Below are positions 1 to 5,351 of a DNA stretch of 5,807 nt, one piece after another; the stretch's first letter is position 1; each line of letters opens with the position of its first letter. This DNA is from Planctomycetota bacterium (lineage in GTDB: Bacteria > Planctomycetota > B129-G9). The translations under genes were made by a program, and so were the position numbers. A model generated the notes under the pieces. The model saw nothing but the letters and a program-made list of their open reading frames with translations. It did not search any database and was not told the DNA's origin. The stretch is from NCBI GenBank assembly GCA_030622295.1, contig JAUXGI010000087.1, positions 1 through 5,807 on the forward strand. Reading direction: 5' to 3'.

Positions 1-534
1 TCTGTCTTTGACCTGTGCGACGGCGGCCTTCATGTTGTCCGGATTGGAGGACATGAGGATGAGGTTGAAATCCGTCCCGTCGGCCGCTGTCTTGACCGCG
101 GCGGCGAACCTCGCGGGGTCGCCGCTTTTGTCTTCGACGGCCACCAGGTCAACGGCTATTTTCTGGCCGATGCGCTCGAAACGCAACGCGTTTATTTTTT
201 CAAGTTTCGACTTGAGCGCCGCGTCGTCAAGGTCGTCGCCGACCCTGACGGCGATGCCCGTGGGGTTGTGGAATTTCTCGTCGTGGCGGAAGAGCACGGT
301 CTCTTCGCCCGTTTTGAACTCCGTCTCACCCGCGCCTATCTTGACGAGTTTGATGGGCGGTGCGGCGGCGCCTTCGAGGGCGGCCTTGGCCTCGTCACTG
401 ACGTGCGGGCAGTCTTTCAATTCCGCCTTCTTGCCGGCAAGCGCCATGGCGAACGCCAGGCAGGTAGGCTTGCCGCATTCTTTGCAGTTCGTTTTTGGAA
501 GAAGTTTGAAGATGTCCAGACCGGTCAACCCCAT
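1..534 (-). CDS. acsC: Corrinoid iron-sulfur protein large (gamma) subunit AcsC, N-terminal part, cut by the left edge
   Basis: Large subunit of the corrinoid iron-sulfur protein, which carries the methyl group from methyltetrahydrofolate to acetyl-CoA synthase in the Wood-Ljungdahl pathway (cytoplasm). The 178 visible residues begin MGLTGLDIFKLLPKTNCKEC and contain the family's 4Fe-4S motif CX2CX4CX16C at C17, C20, C25 and C42; this cluster reduces cob(II)alamin back to the active Co(I) state. The region after about residue 60 (IKLVKIGAGETEFKTGEET, then LFRHDEKFHNPTGIAV) matches the start of the TIM-barrel domain. The C-terminal corrinoid-binding domain lies outside the window; the family is roughly 440-450 residues long, so about 60% is missing. 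The start at 534 is supported by a GGAGG ribosome site 8 nt upstream and by the conserved N-terminus. It lies 150 nt downstream of acsB in the same direction. The small subunit acsD and methyltransferase acsE would be expected further left. No frame break is seen. Confidence 0.95.
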   Translation of the reverse strand, partial: MGLTGLDIFKLLPKTNCKECGKPTCLAFAMALAGKKAELKDCPHVSDEAKAALEGAAAPPIKLVKIGAGETEFKTGEETVLFRHDEKFHNPTGIAVRVGDDLDDAALKSKLEKINALRFERIGQKIAVDLVAVEDKSGDPARFAAAVKTAADGTDFNLILMSSNPDNMKAAVAQVKDR

Positions 535-542
535 CGTTTCAT

Positions 543-547
543 CCTCC
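543..547 (-). promoter_or_regulatory. Shine-Dalgarno site of acsC
   Basis: GGAGG on the minus strand, 8 nt before the ATG at 534. It is the strongest ribosome site in the window and fixes the acsC start. The site is flanked by a short direct repeat (TGAAACG on each side). Confidence 0.8.
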
Positions 548-581
548 GTTTCAGTTGTCTGTGCCGCAGCGAAACATGAAG

Positions 582-590
582 AATATAACA
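582..590 (-). promoter_or_regulatory. Possible internal promoter (extended -10) before acsC
   Basis: The minus strand reads TGTTATATT here, which fits an extended -10 (TGnTATAAT with one mismatch). No convincing -35 box lies 16-18 nt upstream, although extended -10 promoters can work without one. A T/A-rich tract (about 628-660) lies further upstream. If used, transcription would start near 575 and give acsC a leader of about 40 nt. This is a sequence match only. Confidence 0.25.
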
Positions 591-610
591 GGGACTCAAT
601 CAGACTTGTG

Positions 611-626
611 CCGGAAAATGGTCCGG
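611..626. repeat. Small inverted repeat in the acsB-acsC gap
   Basis: CCGGA (611-615) and TCCGG (622-626) are separated by 6 nt. In the minus-strand transcript the hairpin is preceded, not followed, by the U-rich tract, so it does not have the layout of an intrinsic terminator. Its role is unknown; a processing or stability element between acsB and acsC is possible. Confidence 0.35.
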
Positions 627-684
627 AACGAAAAGAAAAAACATTGAAAAACCTGCATACCGCTCATTATTTTTGAATTCCTGC

Positions 685-2871
685 TTAGAACATCGGGTCC
701 ATGGTGAGAGCGGGGTGCTCGACTTTCTGCATGAACTCGACGACCTCTTCTTCGGTCTGTGCGATTGTCTCGTCCGCGATTTTGTCCGAGAAGTTGTCGC
801 CGAGGCCGAACTCCCGGGCGCGCGCATCTATCATGTCTTTCAATTCTTCTTTCAGGCGCTTCGGCGCCCAGGTCAGCCGCGCCAGTCCGCCGTCGGCGCG
901 GATGAATTTCTTCGAGCCGATATATAATTTGCTGTGACCGATGAAGCCGGGTGTGACGTTGCCTCCGCCGACGCTGCCCGCCAGCGTGGAGAACTTCATG
1001 CCGCACGGCGTCATGTCGGGATGGTCGCGGTCAACGGCCATGATGCCGTTGGCGGCGGGGAGCATCGCCGATATGCACTCGAAGCAGCCGCAGGAGGTCA
1101 TCGGGTCCACGATCATCGAGTAGGCGCTGAAGCGCTCGATGTTCTTGCCGGTGTTTTCGTAAACGAACGTATTGACCTTTTCCCACTGGCCGAGTTTTTC
1201 ATCGACCACCGCGCCTTTATCGATGGGCTGGTTGGGTCCCGAGGGGGTGATTTCGTAGGCGGCGCGCCCGTCGAGCCAGTTGTATGCGCCGCACAGGCCG
1301 GGGCGCTCCGGCGTTATGACGCATACATGGGTCGGCGCGAACGACTGGCACAGCGTGCAGGAGTAATATGTGTCGACCGATTCGTCGGTCATGTCGGTCA
1401 GCCGCTGGTCGCGTTCCGCGTAGGCGGCGCGGGCCGCGGGAATCAGTTCCGCGACCTTTTCGGGGTCGGTATGGATTTTCACCTGCACCTTGTCGAGGAT
1501 GGAGCCATACTCGTCGTGCAGTTTTGCGTGGATAATAGCGCCGAAGTGCTCCAGTTTGAATCCGGCCTTGCGGGCCTCCCGGCTGACGCGTATCCAGACG
1601 ATGTCGCGCTGACCCATGTGGAAGACGCCCTGTGCCTCGTTCAGGAAGCGGTGTATCTGTCTTTCGAGTATGGGCTCGAAGTCCTTCTGCATCTTGCGGC
1701 CGTAGATTTCCACGACGATGCCGATGGTGTTTGTGCTGCCTTCTTCCAGTTCGGCGAGTTCCGGGCCGATAATCTCTATCCTGCCGTCTTCGACCTCTTC
1801 GGAGGATTCCTTCATTACGGCCAGTTCGAAGCCGTCGGCCTTTGTGCTGCCGAACTCGACCTGCATGTCCTCGCGGCGGATGCGTTCGCCCTCGAACGCC
1901 GGGCTGTAAGAGACGGGGACGGGTATCTCGGTTATGGTTATCTTGAGACCGCGCACTTCGATGCACTTCTCGACGATCTTGTCCACCGGCACATTGGCCA
2001 CGACATGTTCATAGGTGCATATGCCCGTGGGGAGAATTTCGGGGATGTCGGTATCCGTAATGGCGGGGAAGCCGTAGTTGATGGCGCCCGCGGCGTTGGC
2101 GTACTTTTCGTCGTCGATTTCGCCCAGCGCCATGACGAACGCGAAGATACGCATCTGGTTATAGCGCAGGTTGCGCCTGTAATCTCCTTCCTTGACGCCG
2201 CCGAATGATAGCGCCGTGCGGGAGGCAAAGCCCAGCGCGTAAATGGCGGCGGTGATGTCCTTGCCGAAGGGAACGAGGCGCGTCTCCCAGCCCATCTGCA
2301 CGCCGGCCTCGGCCAGTTGCTCGGCGAAGGCCAGGCCGTTGGTATGGCCTGCCATGAAGACATAGAGATTCTTCTCTTGCAGTTTACGGGCGGTGTTTAC
2401 GGCGGTCTCGGTGTCGGGTGCGGCGCCGACGATCGCGGCAAAACCCGGCGCGGAGCCATCCACGAACTCGATGCCGCGCTCGCGCAGGATGACGTCGTCC
2501 GCCGCGCCAAGCCAGATGCCGTCAACGGGGTTCGGCCCGATGAGGTACATGCATGCCTCGATTATCTCTTCCGCGAAGAGCGTGGCCATGCCGGCGTCGA
2601 GGGCATGGCCCAGGTAGGGCACCCATGTGTTGTCGGCGGGGATTTCATGGAGCAGTTTTCTGCATTCCTCCATGACCGGCTCGAAGTCGGCCAGTTTTTC
2701 CACCCTGAGACCGAGCATGGAATAGATGATGGGGATGTAGTAGCCGGTGTTTGGAAATTCGACCGCGGCGTCGCGGCCTTTTTCCTCGATTGTGGTCTTG
2801 AGTTTTTCTTCGGCCTGCCTGATAATCTTGTGGGCACCCCGAATTGCCGCGCTTGCTATCAATTTAGACAT
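685..2871 (-). CDS. acsB: Acetyl-CoA synthase (CODH/ACS complex alpha subunit) AcsB, bacterial type
   Basis: Catalytic subunit that condenses CO, the methyl group of the corrinoid protein and CoA to acetyl-CoA, the last step of the Wood-Ljungdahl pathway. At 728 residues it is within one residue of the classic acetogen enzyme (729 in Moorella). All A-cluster ligands are present with the expected spacing: C505, C508, C517 and C527 (SCTLCQSFAPTHVC, then GLC) and the C594-G-C596 motif in MTSCGCFEC that holds the distal nickel. F511, next to the cluster, matches the phenylalanine known near the Ni site. The N-terminal domain (about residues 1-310), which docks on CO dehydrogenase and forms the CO tunnel in bacterial enzymes, is complete; archaeal homologues lack it. 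The middle domain runs to about 480 and the A-cluster domain to the end. The start at 2871 follows AGGTGA and gives the usual N-terminus. It sits between the small CxxC protein and acsC. No CODH gene is in the window. Identification is very secure. Confidence 0.98.
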   Translation of the reverse strand: MSKLIASAAIRGAHKIIRQAEEKLKTTIEEKGRDAAVEFPNTGYYIPIIYSMLGLRVEKLADFEPVMEECRKLLHEIPADNTWVPYLGHALDAGMATLFAEEIIEACMYLIGPNPVDGIWLGAADDVILRERGIEFVDGSAPGFAAIVGAAPDTETAVNTARKLQEKNLYVFMAGHTNGLAFAEQLAEAGVQMGWETRLVPFGKDITAAIYALGFASRTALSFGGVKEGDYRRNLRYNQMRIFAFVMALGEIDDEKYANAAGAINYGFPAITDTDIPEILPTGICTYEHVVANVPVDKIVEKCIEVRGLKITITEIPVPVSYSPAFEGERIRREDMQVEFGSTKADGFELAVMKESSEEVEDGRIEIIGPELAELEEGSTNTIGIVVEIYGRKMQKDFEPILERQIHRFLNEAQGVFHMGQRDIVWIRVSREARKAGFKLEHFGAIIHAKLHDEYGSILDKVQVKIHTDPEKVAELIPAARAAYAERDQRLTDMTDESVDTYYSCTLCQSFAPTHVCVITPERPGLCGAYNWLDGRAAYEITPSGPNQPIDKGAVVDEKLGQWEKVNTFVYENTGKNIERFSAYSMIVDPMTSCGCFECISAMLPAANGIMAVDRDHPDMTPCGMKFSTLAGSVGGGNVTPGFIGHSKLYIGSKKFIRADGGLARLTWAPKRLKEELKDMIDARAREFGLGDNFSDKIADETIAQTEEEVVEFMQKVEHPALTMDPMF

Positions 2872-2876
2872 GGTCC

Positions 2877-2888
2877 GGTCACCTGACC
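2877..2888 (-). promoter_or_regulatory. Shine-Dalgarno region of acsB within an inverted repeat
   Basis: The minus strand reads GGTCAGGTGACC, a 12-nt inverted repeat (GGTCA/TGACC around 2 nt). The presumed ribosome site AGGTGA is inside it, about 7 nt before the ATG at 2871. A full RNA stem is not possible with a 2-nt loop, so at most 4 base pairs would form. Confidence 0.45.
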
Positions 2889-2908
2889 TGTTTTATGGAG
2901 CGTTTTAT

Positions 2909-2923
2909 CGCGGATTGTCCGCG
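2909..2923. repeat. Hairpin-forming inverted repeat upstream of acsB
   Basis: CGCGGA (2909-2914) and TCCGCG (2918-2923) with a 3-nt loop make a compact 6-bp GC-rich hairpin in the 81-nt gap between the CxxC protein and acsB. In the minus-strand transcript it is followed by AUAAAACG, not a U tract, so an intrinsic terminator is unlikely. It could stabilise the acsB mRNA 5' end after processing, which is inference. A near-direct repeat (GTTTTATGG / GTTTTATCG, 2890-2910) lies next to it. Confidence 0.45.
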
Positions 2924-2952
2924 GAGCGGGCCCGGGCGAATGTGCCGCGCGA

Positions 2953-3135
2953 TTACCCTGGGGCCGATTTCGCCATGAACTCGGCCAGCCTGGCGCGCTT
3001 GCATGCCGGGCAGTAACCCAGATACTTCGGTGCGGCATCCAGCTTGTCGGAAATCCTCTTCATCTGTGCGGGGCTGGAGAACTCCGCCCCGCATTTTCTG
3101 CAATGTTGTTTCTTTGGTGCTTTGTCTTCCGCCAT
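2953..3135 (-). CDS. Small two-CxxC (zinc-ribbon-like) protein of unknown function in the acs operon
   Basis: A 60-residue, lysine-rich protein with two CxxC knuckles, C12-X2-C15 and C42-X2-C45, separated by 26 residues (HCRKCGAEF and GYCPACKRA). This is the layout of a zinc ribbon or of a small metal-binding site. There is no signal peptide or membrane segment, so it should be cytoplasmic. I do not recognise the family. Support for it being real: the cysteine pairs, colinearity with its neighbours (36 nt after the ferredoxin stop, 81 nt before acsB) and a normal composition. The ribosome site is weak (GAGCGA region) and the ATG at 3135 is the only good start. Position between a ferredoxin and acsB suggests a part in assembly, metal delivery or regulation of the CODH/ACS system, but that is inference from context. 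It could also be a general nucleic-acid-binding zinc ribbon. Confidence 0.75.
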   Translation of the reverse strand: MAEDKAPKKQHCRKCGAEFSSPAQMKRISDKLDAAPKYLGYCPACKRARLAEFMAKSAPG

Positions 3136-3171
3136 GGTTCGCTCGATAGCCGGGTGATGACTGGCCCTTGC

Positions 3172-3723
3172 TCAGAGCCAGTCCGTGGGTACTCTCTTCT
3201 CGGGGACAGCGCCGTTGCCGTAGTAAACGAGATGGTCCAAACCTGCGCCTGCGCCTGACTCGACGAAGCGGATAGCCTCTGTCGGGCATGAGGACGCGCA
3301 CGCAGGAATCTCATCCCGCTCCAGGCGCTCCAGACAAAGGTCGCACTTCGGCAGGACCTTCTTCTTTTTCTGACTCAGGGTTGAGGGGTCCATTTCCATG
3401 ATGCCGTAAGGACACGCGACCACACAACTGCGGCAGCCGATACACTTTTCCAGGTCCAGCAGCACCGGTGAGCCGTTGTCCGACCTGCTGATGGCATCGA
3501 CCGGGCAGACCGATGCACACGGGGCGTCCGCACAATGTCTGCATTGAATCGGCGAGGAATGCCCGGCGTGGAATTCCACCCTGATGCGCGGGCGGGGCAT
3601 CGATTCCTCGGAAAGCATGCCCGTCAGGTTCTTGCTGCGGGAATGTGCGATTGAGCAAGAGAGTTCGCAGGAATGACACGCCACGCATCTGTGCAGATTA
3701 ACGGAGAGGTAACCCTGTTTCAT
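3172..3723 (-). CDS. Four-cluster 4Fe-4S ferredoxin-like electron-transfer protein (CooF/HycB type)
   Basis: A 183-residue polyferredoxin of the family that includes CooF, HycB and the iron-sulfur subunits of DMSO reductase-like enzymes. Sixteen cysteines form four complete cluster sets: C13/16/19/23, C61/64/69/73, C94/97/100/104 and C127/130/142/146. The order and the long spacings match the four-cluster fold in which sets from the two halves exchange a cysteine. There is no twin-arginine signal or membrane segment, so it is cytoplasmic. It should pass electrons between CO dehydrogenase/ACS and a redox partner, as CooF does for CODH, or supply low-potential electrons to reactivate the corrinoid protein; the sequence cannot decide. 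The ATG at 3723 has AAGGCGA about 8 nt upstream, inside a palindrome. It follows the ATPase gene by 57 nt. The last 30 residues after the fourth cluster lack any recognised motif and end in DWL. Confidence 0.88.
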   Translation of the reverse strand: MKQGYLSVNLHRCVACHSCELSCSIAHSRSKNLTGMLSEESMPRPRIRVEFHAGHSSPIQCRHCADAPCASVCPVDAISRSDNGSPVLLDLEKCIGCRSCVVACPYGIMEMDPSTLSQKKKKVLPKCDLCLERLERDEIPACASSCPTEAIRFVESGAGAGLDHLVYYGNGAVPEKRVPTDWL

Positions 3724-3730
3724 GTCAATC

Positions 3731-3740
3731 GCCTTAAGGC
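3731..3740 (-). promoter_or_regulatory. Ribosome site of the ferredoxin gene within a 10-bp palindrome
   Basis: GCCTTAAGGC is a perfect palindrome that includes the likely Shine-Dalgarno core AAGGC, about 8 nt before the ATG at 3723. The RNA hairpin it allows (3 bp with a UUAA loop) is weak. Confidence 0.4.
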
Positions 3741-3780
3741 CGCCATAGTGGGGATTCGACTGATGACATCCGGCCCCGGG

Positions 3781-4572
3781 CTATCCGGTAGGCCGGGAAC
3801 TCAGTGCTGTCCTGTCCAGTTGTTCCTTTATCTTTTCTACTTCGGCGACGAGGCGCTCGTTTTTTTCGAAGGCCGCCCTGTTTTCCAGGTCGGCGTCAAT
3901 CAAGGCGTCATTTTGTGATACGAAGCCCAGGACCGGAATTCCCTCAAGGTGCTCGACGATAAGGCGTTTTTGCCGGTCGCTCGTGACCTTGTTGCCCACG
4001 GCCGTAACGCGCTTGATGCCGATGTCGTGTGCGAGTGAGCGGATGTGCAGCGCCGTCTCGATGCTCCGCAGCCCCGGTTCCACAACGACAATCATCGCGT
4101 CCACCCCCGTGGCGGTGGCGCGCCCCAGATGTTCAACACCGGCCTCCATGTCCAGCAGCACCACCGCGTCGCGCTCGACGAACAGGTGATTGATGAGCGC
4201 CTTGAGCAGGGCGTTTTCCGGACACGCGCATCCGGAACCGCCCTTGTAGATGGTGCCCAGTACCATCAACCTGATGCCGTCCAGGTTGACGGAGTATTTC
4301 TCGGGTAAATCCGAGACCTCGGGGTTAAGTCTGAAGAACTTGCCGTATGAATCAGGGCTTGCGCCTGTGCGTTCCTTGATGAGTTCCTTCATCCGTATGA
4401 GGGGTGTGATGTCGAGGGCTGACTGCCTGTAACCGAGGGCGGAAGCGAGGTTTGAATCAGGGTCGGCATCAATGGCAAAAACATCCTCCCCTGAACGGAC
4501 GAACAATCTGGCAAGGACTGCGCACAGCGTGGTTTTGCCTACGCCCCCCTTCCCGGTTATCGCTATTTTCAT
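3781..4572 (-). CDS. CooC/AcsF-family nickel-insertion ATPase for CODH/ACS
   Basis: A 263-residue MinD/ParA-type P-loop ATPase that supports ATP-dependent nickel insertion into CO dehydrogenase (CooC) or into the A-cluster of acetyl-CoA synthase (AcsF). The deviant Walker A GKGGVGKTT is at residues 7-15 with both signature lysines (K8, K13); DADPDSN at 35-41 is the switch I region; LLDMEAG at 139-145 is the Walker B region. C115-X-C117 (SGCACPEN) is the metal-binding CXC pair that sits at the CooC dimer interface. The start at 4572 is chosen because the P-loop begins right after it, as in the family, and because AAGGGA lies 7 nt upstream; a longer in-frame extension to 4884 has no homologous look and overlaps the opposite-strand ptsN. 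It is first in the leftward operon that holds acsB, which favours an AcsF-like role, but CooC and AcsF cannot be told apart by motifs alone. Confidence 0.92.
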   Translation of the reverse strand: MKIAITGKGGVGKTTLCAVLARLFVRSGEDVFAIDADPDSNLASALGYRQSALDITPLIRMKELIKERTGASPDSYGKFFRLNPEVSDLPEKYSVNLDGIRLMVLGTIYKGGSGCACPENALLKALINHLFVERDAVVLLDMEAGVEHLGRATATGVDAMIVVVEPGLRSIETALHIRSLAHDIGIKRVTAVGNKVTSDRQKRLIVEHLEGIPVLGFVSQNDALIDADLENRAAFEKNERLVAEVEKIKEQLDRTALSSRPTG

Positions 4573-4580
4573 CGGCTTTT

Positions 4581-4594
4581 CCCTTGAATAAGGG
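4581..4594 (-). promoter_or_regulatory. Ribosome site of the CooC/AcsF gene in a small stem-loop
   Basis: The minus strand reads CCCTT-ATTC-AAGGG, a 5-bp stem with a 4-nt loop whose 3' arm is part of the Shine-Dalgarno AAGGGA. If the transcript starts at about 4593-4594, the stem would form its very 5' end and could partly hide the ribosome site. This is a structural possibility, not shown. Confidence 0.4.
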
Positions 4595-4619
4595 GGGATA
4601 TCATAGCATAACTCCCCCC
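4592..4619. repeat. G6A / TC6 inverted repeat over the leftward promoter (possible operator)
   Basis: GGGGGGA (4592-4598) and TCCCCCC (4613-4619) are perfect 7-bp arms around a 14-nt AT-rich centre that holds the TATGAT box of the leftward promoter. One arm falls in the -35/-10 spacer and the other near the expected start of transcription. This is a common layout for a repressor operator. No regulator gene is in the window to match it with. Confidence 0.55.
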
Positions 4620-4629
4620 GACCGGTCAA
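4600..4629 (-). promoter_or_regulatory. Sigma70-type promoter of the leftward CooC/ferredoxin/acsB/acsC operon
   Basis: On the minus strand TTGACC (complement of 4624-4629) and TATGAT (complement of 4600-4605) are separated by 18 nt; each box has five of six consensus bases. Transcription would begin near 4593, about 20 nt before the ATG at 4572. It would serve all five leftward genes. Confidence 0.6.
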
Positions 4630-4661
4630 GGGGGCCCTTCCCACTCGCAGCGCGTTTTTGC

Positions 4662-4690
4662 TTGACATTGGGATGCACGGGGAGTAGGGT
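4662..4690 (+). promoter_or_regulatory. Candidate sigma70-type promoter for ptsN
   Basis: A perfect -35 TTGACA (4662-4667) lies 17 nt before TAGGGT (4685-4690), a poor -10 with three of six consensus bases. The expected start is near 4697, giving a leader of about 45 nt before the ptsN ATG. It is back-to-back with the leftward promoter, with 32 nt between the two -35 boxes. Confidence 0.45.
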
Positions 4691-4702
4691 TTTTCGTTTA
4701 TT

Positions 4703-4717
4703 GTTTCTGCGAGAAAC
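4703..4717 (+). repeat. Leader hairpin before ptsN
   Basis: GTTTCT (4703-4708) and AGAAAC (4712-4717) with a GCG loop make a perfect 6-bp stem, followed by the pyrimidine-rich TCTTCTTGTTT. The shape resembles a weak terminator or attenuator in the ptsN leader, but the stem is short and A/U-rich and the U run is interrupted, so I do not call it a terminator. Confidence 0.35.
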
Positions 4718-4741
4718 TCTTCTTGTTTACCGAGCGCGACA

Positions 4742-5194
4742 ATGAAACTACTGGAGATACTCGACGAAAGCGTCATAAAGGTTCCCCTTGAGAGCGAGAA
4801 CAAGGAAGAAGCAATCGAGGAACTGATGGACGTGCTGGTCAGGGCGGGCAGGGTGAAAGAGCGCGAGGCCGCCCTGCAAGCCATTCTGGACAGGGAGGAA
4901 AAGCAGACAACGGGAATAGGCCACGGCCTGGCGGTTCCTCATGCAAAGCATGATTCGGTAACCACGCTGATATGCGCAGTGGGCATCGCACCGGAAGGAA
5001 TCGAGTTCGACAGCATCGACGGCGAGCCGGTGAGGGTGGTCTTTCTGCTCCTTGCGGAAGCTAACAACCCGGGGCCGCACCTGGCGGCGCTCGCGGAAGT
5101 GGCGCGGATGTTCGAGTTTCCCACCGCGCGCAACCGCCTGTTCAAGGCCCGCAGTCCCGCCGAGGTCCTTGAGGTAATCCGCGGCATGGACTAG
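4742..5194 (+). CDS. ptsN: PTS EIIA-type regulatory protein, PtsN-like
   Basis: A 150-residue, single-domain protein of the fructose/mannitol EIIA family, the usual length for PtsN (EIIA-Ntr). The N-terminus MKLLEILDESVIKVPLESEN and the following helix rich in Glu (KEEAIEELMDVLVRAG) are typical. The phosphorylated histidine is H67 in GIGHGLAVPHAKHD, and the second conserved histidine is H113 in GPHLAALAEVARM. Such proteins accept phosphate from an HPr/NPr-type carrier and act mainly as regulators (potassium transport, nitrogen or carbon responses) rather than in sugar uptake. No EI, HPr, EIIB or EIIC gene is nearby, so a regulatory role is likely. There is no clear Shine-Dalgarno site before the ATG at 4742; the start is chosen from the family N-terminus. 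It is divergent from the acs operon and 157 nt upstream of the V/A-ATPase genes. Whether it is cotranscribed with them is open. Confidence 0.88.
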   Translation: MKLLEILDESVIKVPLESENKEEAIEELMDVLVRAGRVKEREAALQAILDREEKQTTGIGHGLAVPHAKHDSVTTLICAVGIAPEGIEFDSIDGEPVRVVFLLLAEANNPGPHLAALAEVARMFEFPTARNRLFKARSPAEVLEVIRGMD

Positions 5195-5262
5195 CGTTGT
5201 GTCAATGTTGAGCCTGCGGGCTAAGACGCTTCGGGGATGTGTGACCGGAGGGCAGACCCTTT

Positions 5263-5290
5263 CCGCCGTCCCGACACATCGGAGAGGCGG
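5263..5290. repeat. Imperfect inverted repeat in the ptsN-ATPase spacer
   Basis: CCGCC (5263-5267) and GGCGG (5286-5290) enclose a second, inner pair CCG/CGG around ACACAT. Together they could form an interrupted stem-loop. No T run follows on the plus strand, so it is not a standard terminator. Confidence 0.3.
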
Positions 5291-5299
5291 CAAGGCGTC

Positions 5300-5319
5300 A
5301 GAGGGACAGAGGGACAGGG
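5300..5319. repeat. Short tandem repeat of an octamer
   Basis: AGAGGGAC occurs twice in a row (5300-5315), followed by a partial third copy AGGG (5316-5319), about 35 nt before the stalk-subunit ATG. It is purine-rich and could be a replication-slippage product; no function can be read from it. The rest of the 157-nt spacer (5195-5351) holds no convincing gene or promoter. Confidence 0.5.
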
Positions 5320-5351
5320 TGTCGAGGCGACTGTTACCGCGAGATACGTGC

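Noticed and set aside
8..676. A 222-codon plus-strand open frame opposite acsC
   Set aside because: The minus strand encodes the N-terminus of AcsC with its 4Fe-4S motif. The plus-strand product is Ser/Ala-rich with no recognisable domain.
934..2208. A 424-codon plus-strand open frame opposite acsB
   Set aside because: It is an antisense shadow of acsB. Its composition is irregular, and the minus-strand frame has all the conserved acetyl-CoA synthase motifs.
2909..2923. Hairpin upstream of acsB as an intrinsic terminator
   Set aside because: No T run follows the stem in either direction, and the genes on both sides appear to belong to one operon.
4573..4884. N-terminal extension of the CooC/AcsF frame
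   Set aside because: The P-loop motif of this family starts at the N-terminus, the ATG at 4572 has a ribosome site, and the extension overlaps the divergent promoters and ptsN.
5199..5351. Upstream extension of the stalk-subunit frame
   Set aside because: The extra residues are Arg/Gly-rich and non-helical, whereas the coiled coil begins right at the ATG at 5352.
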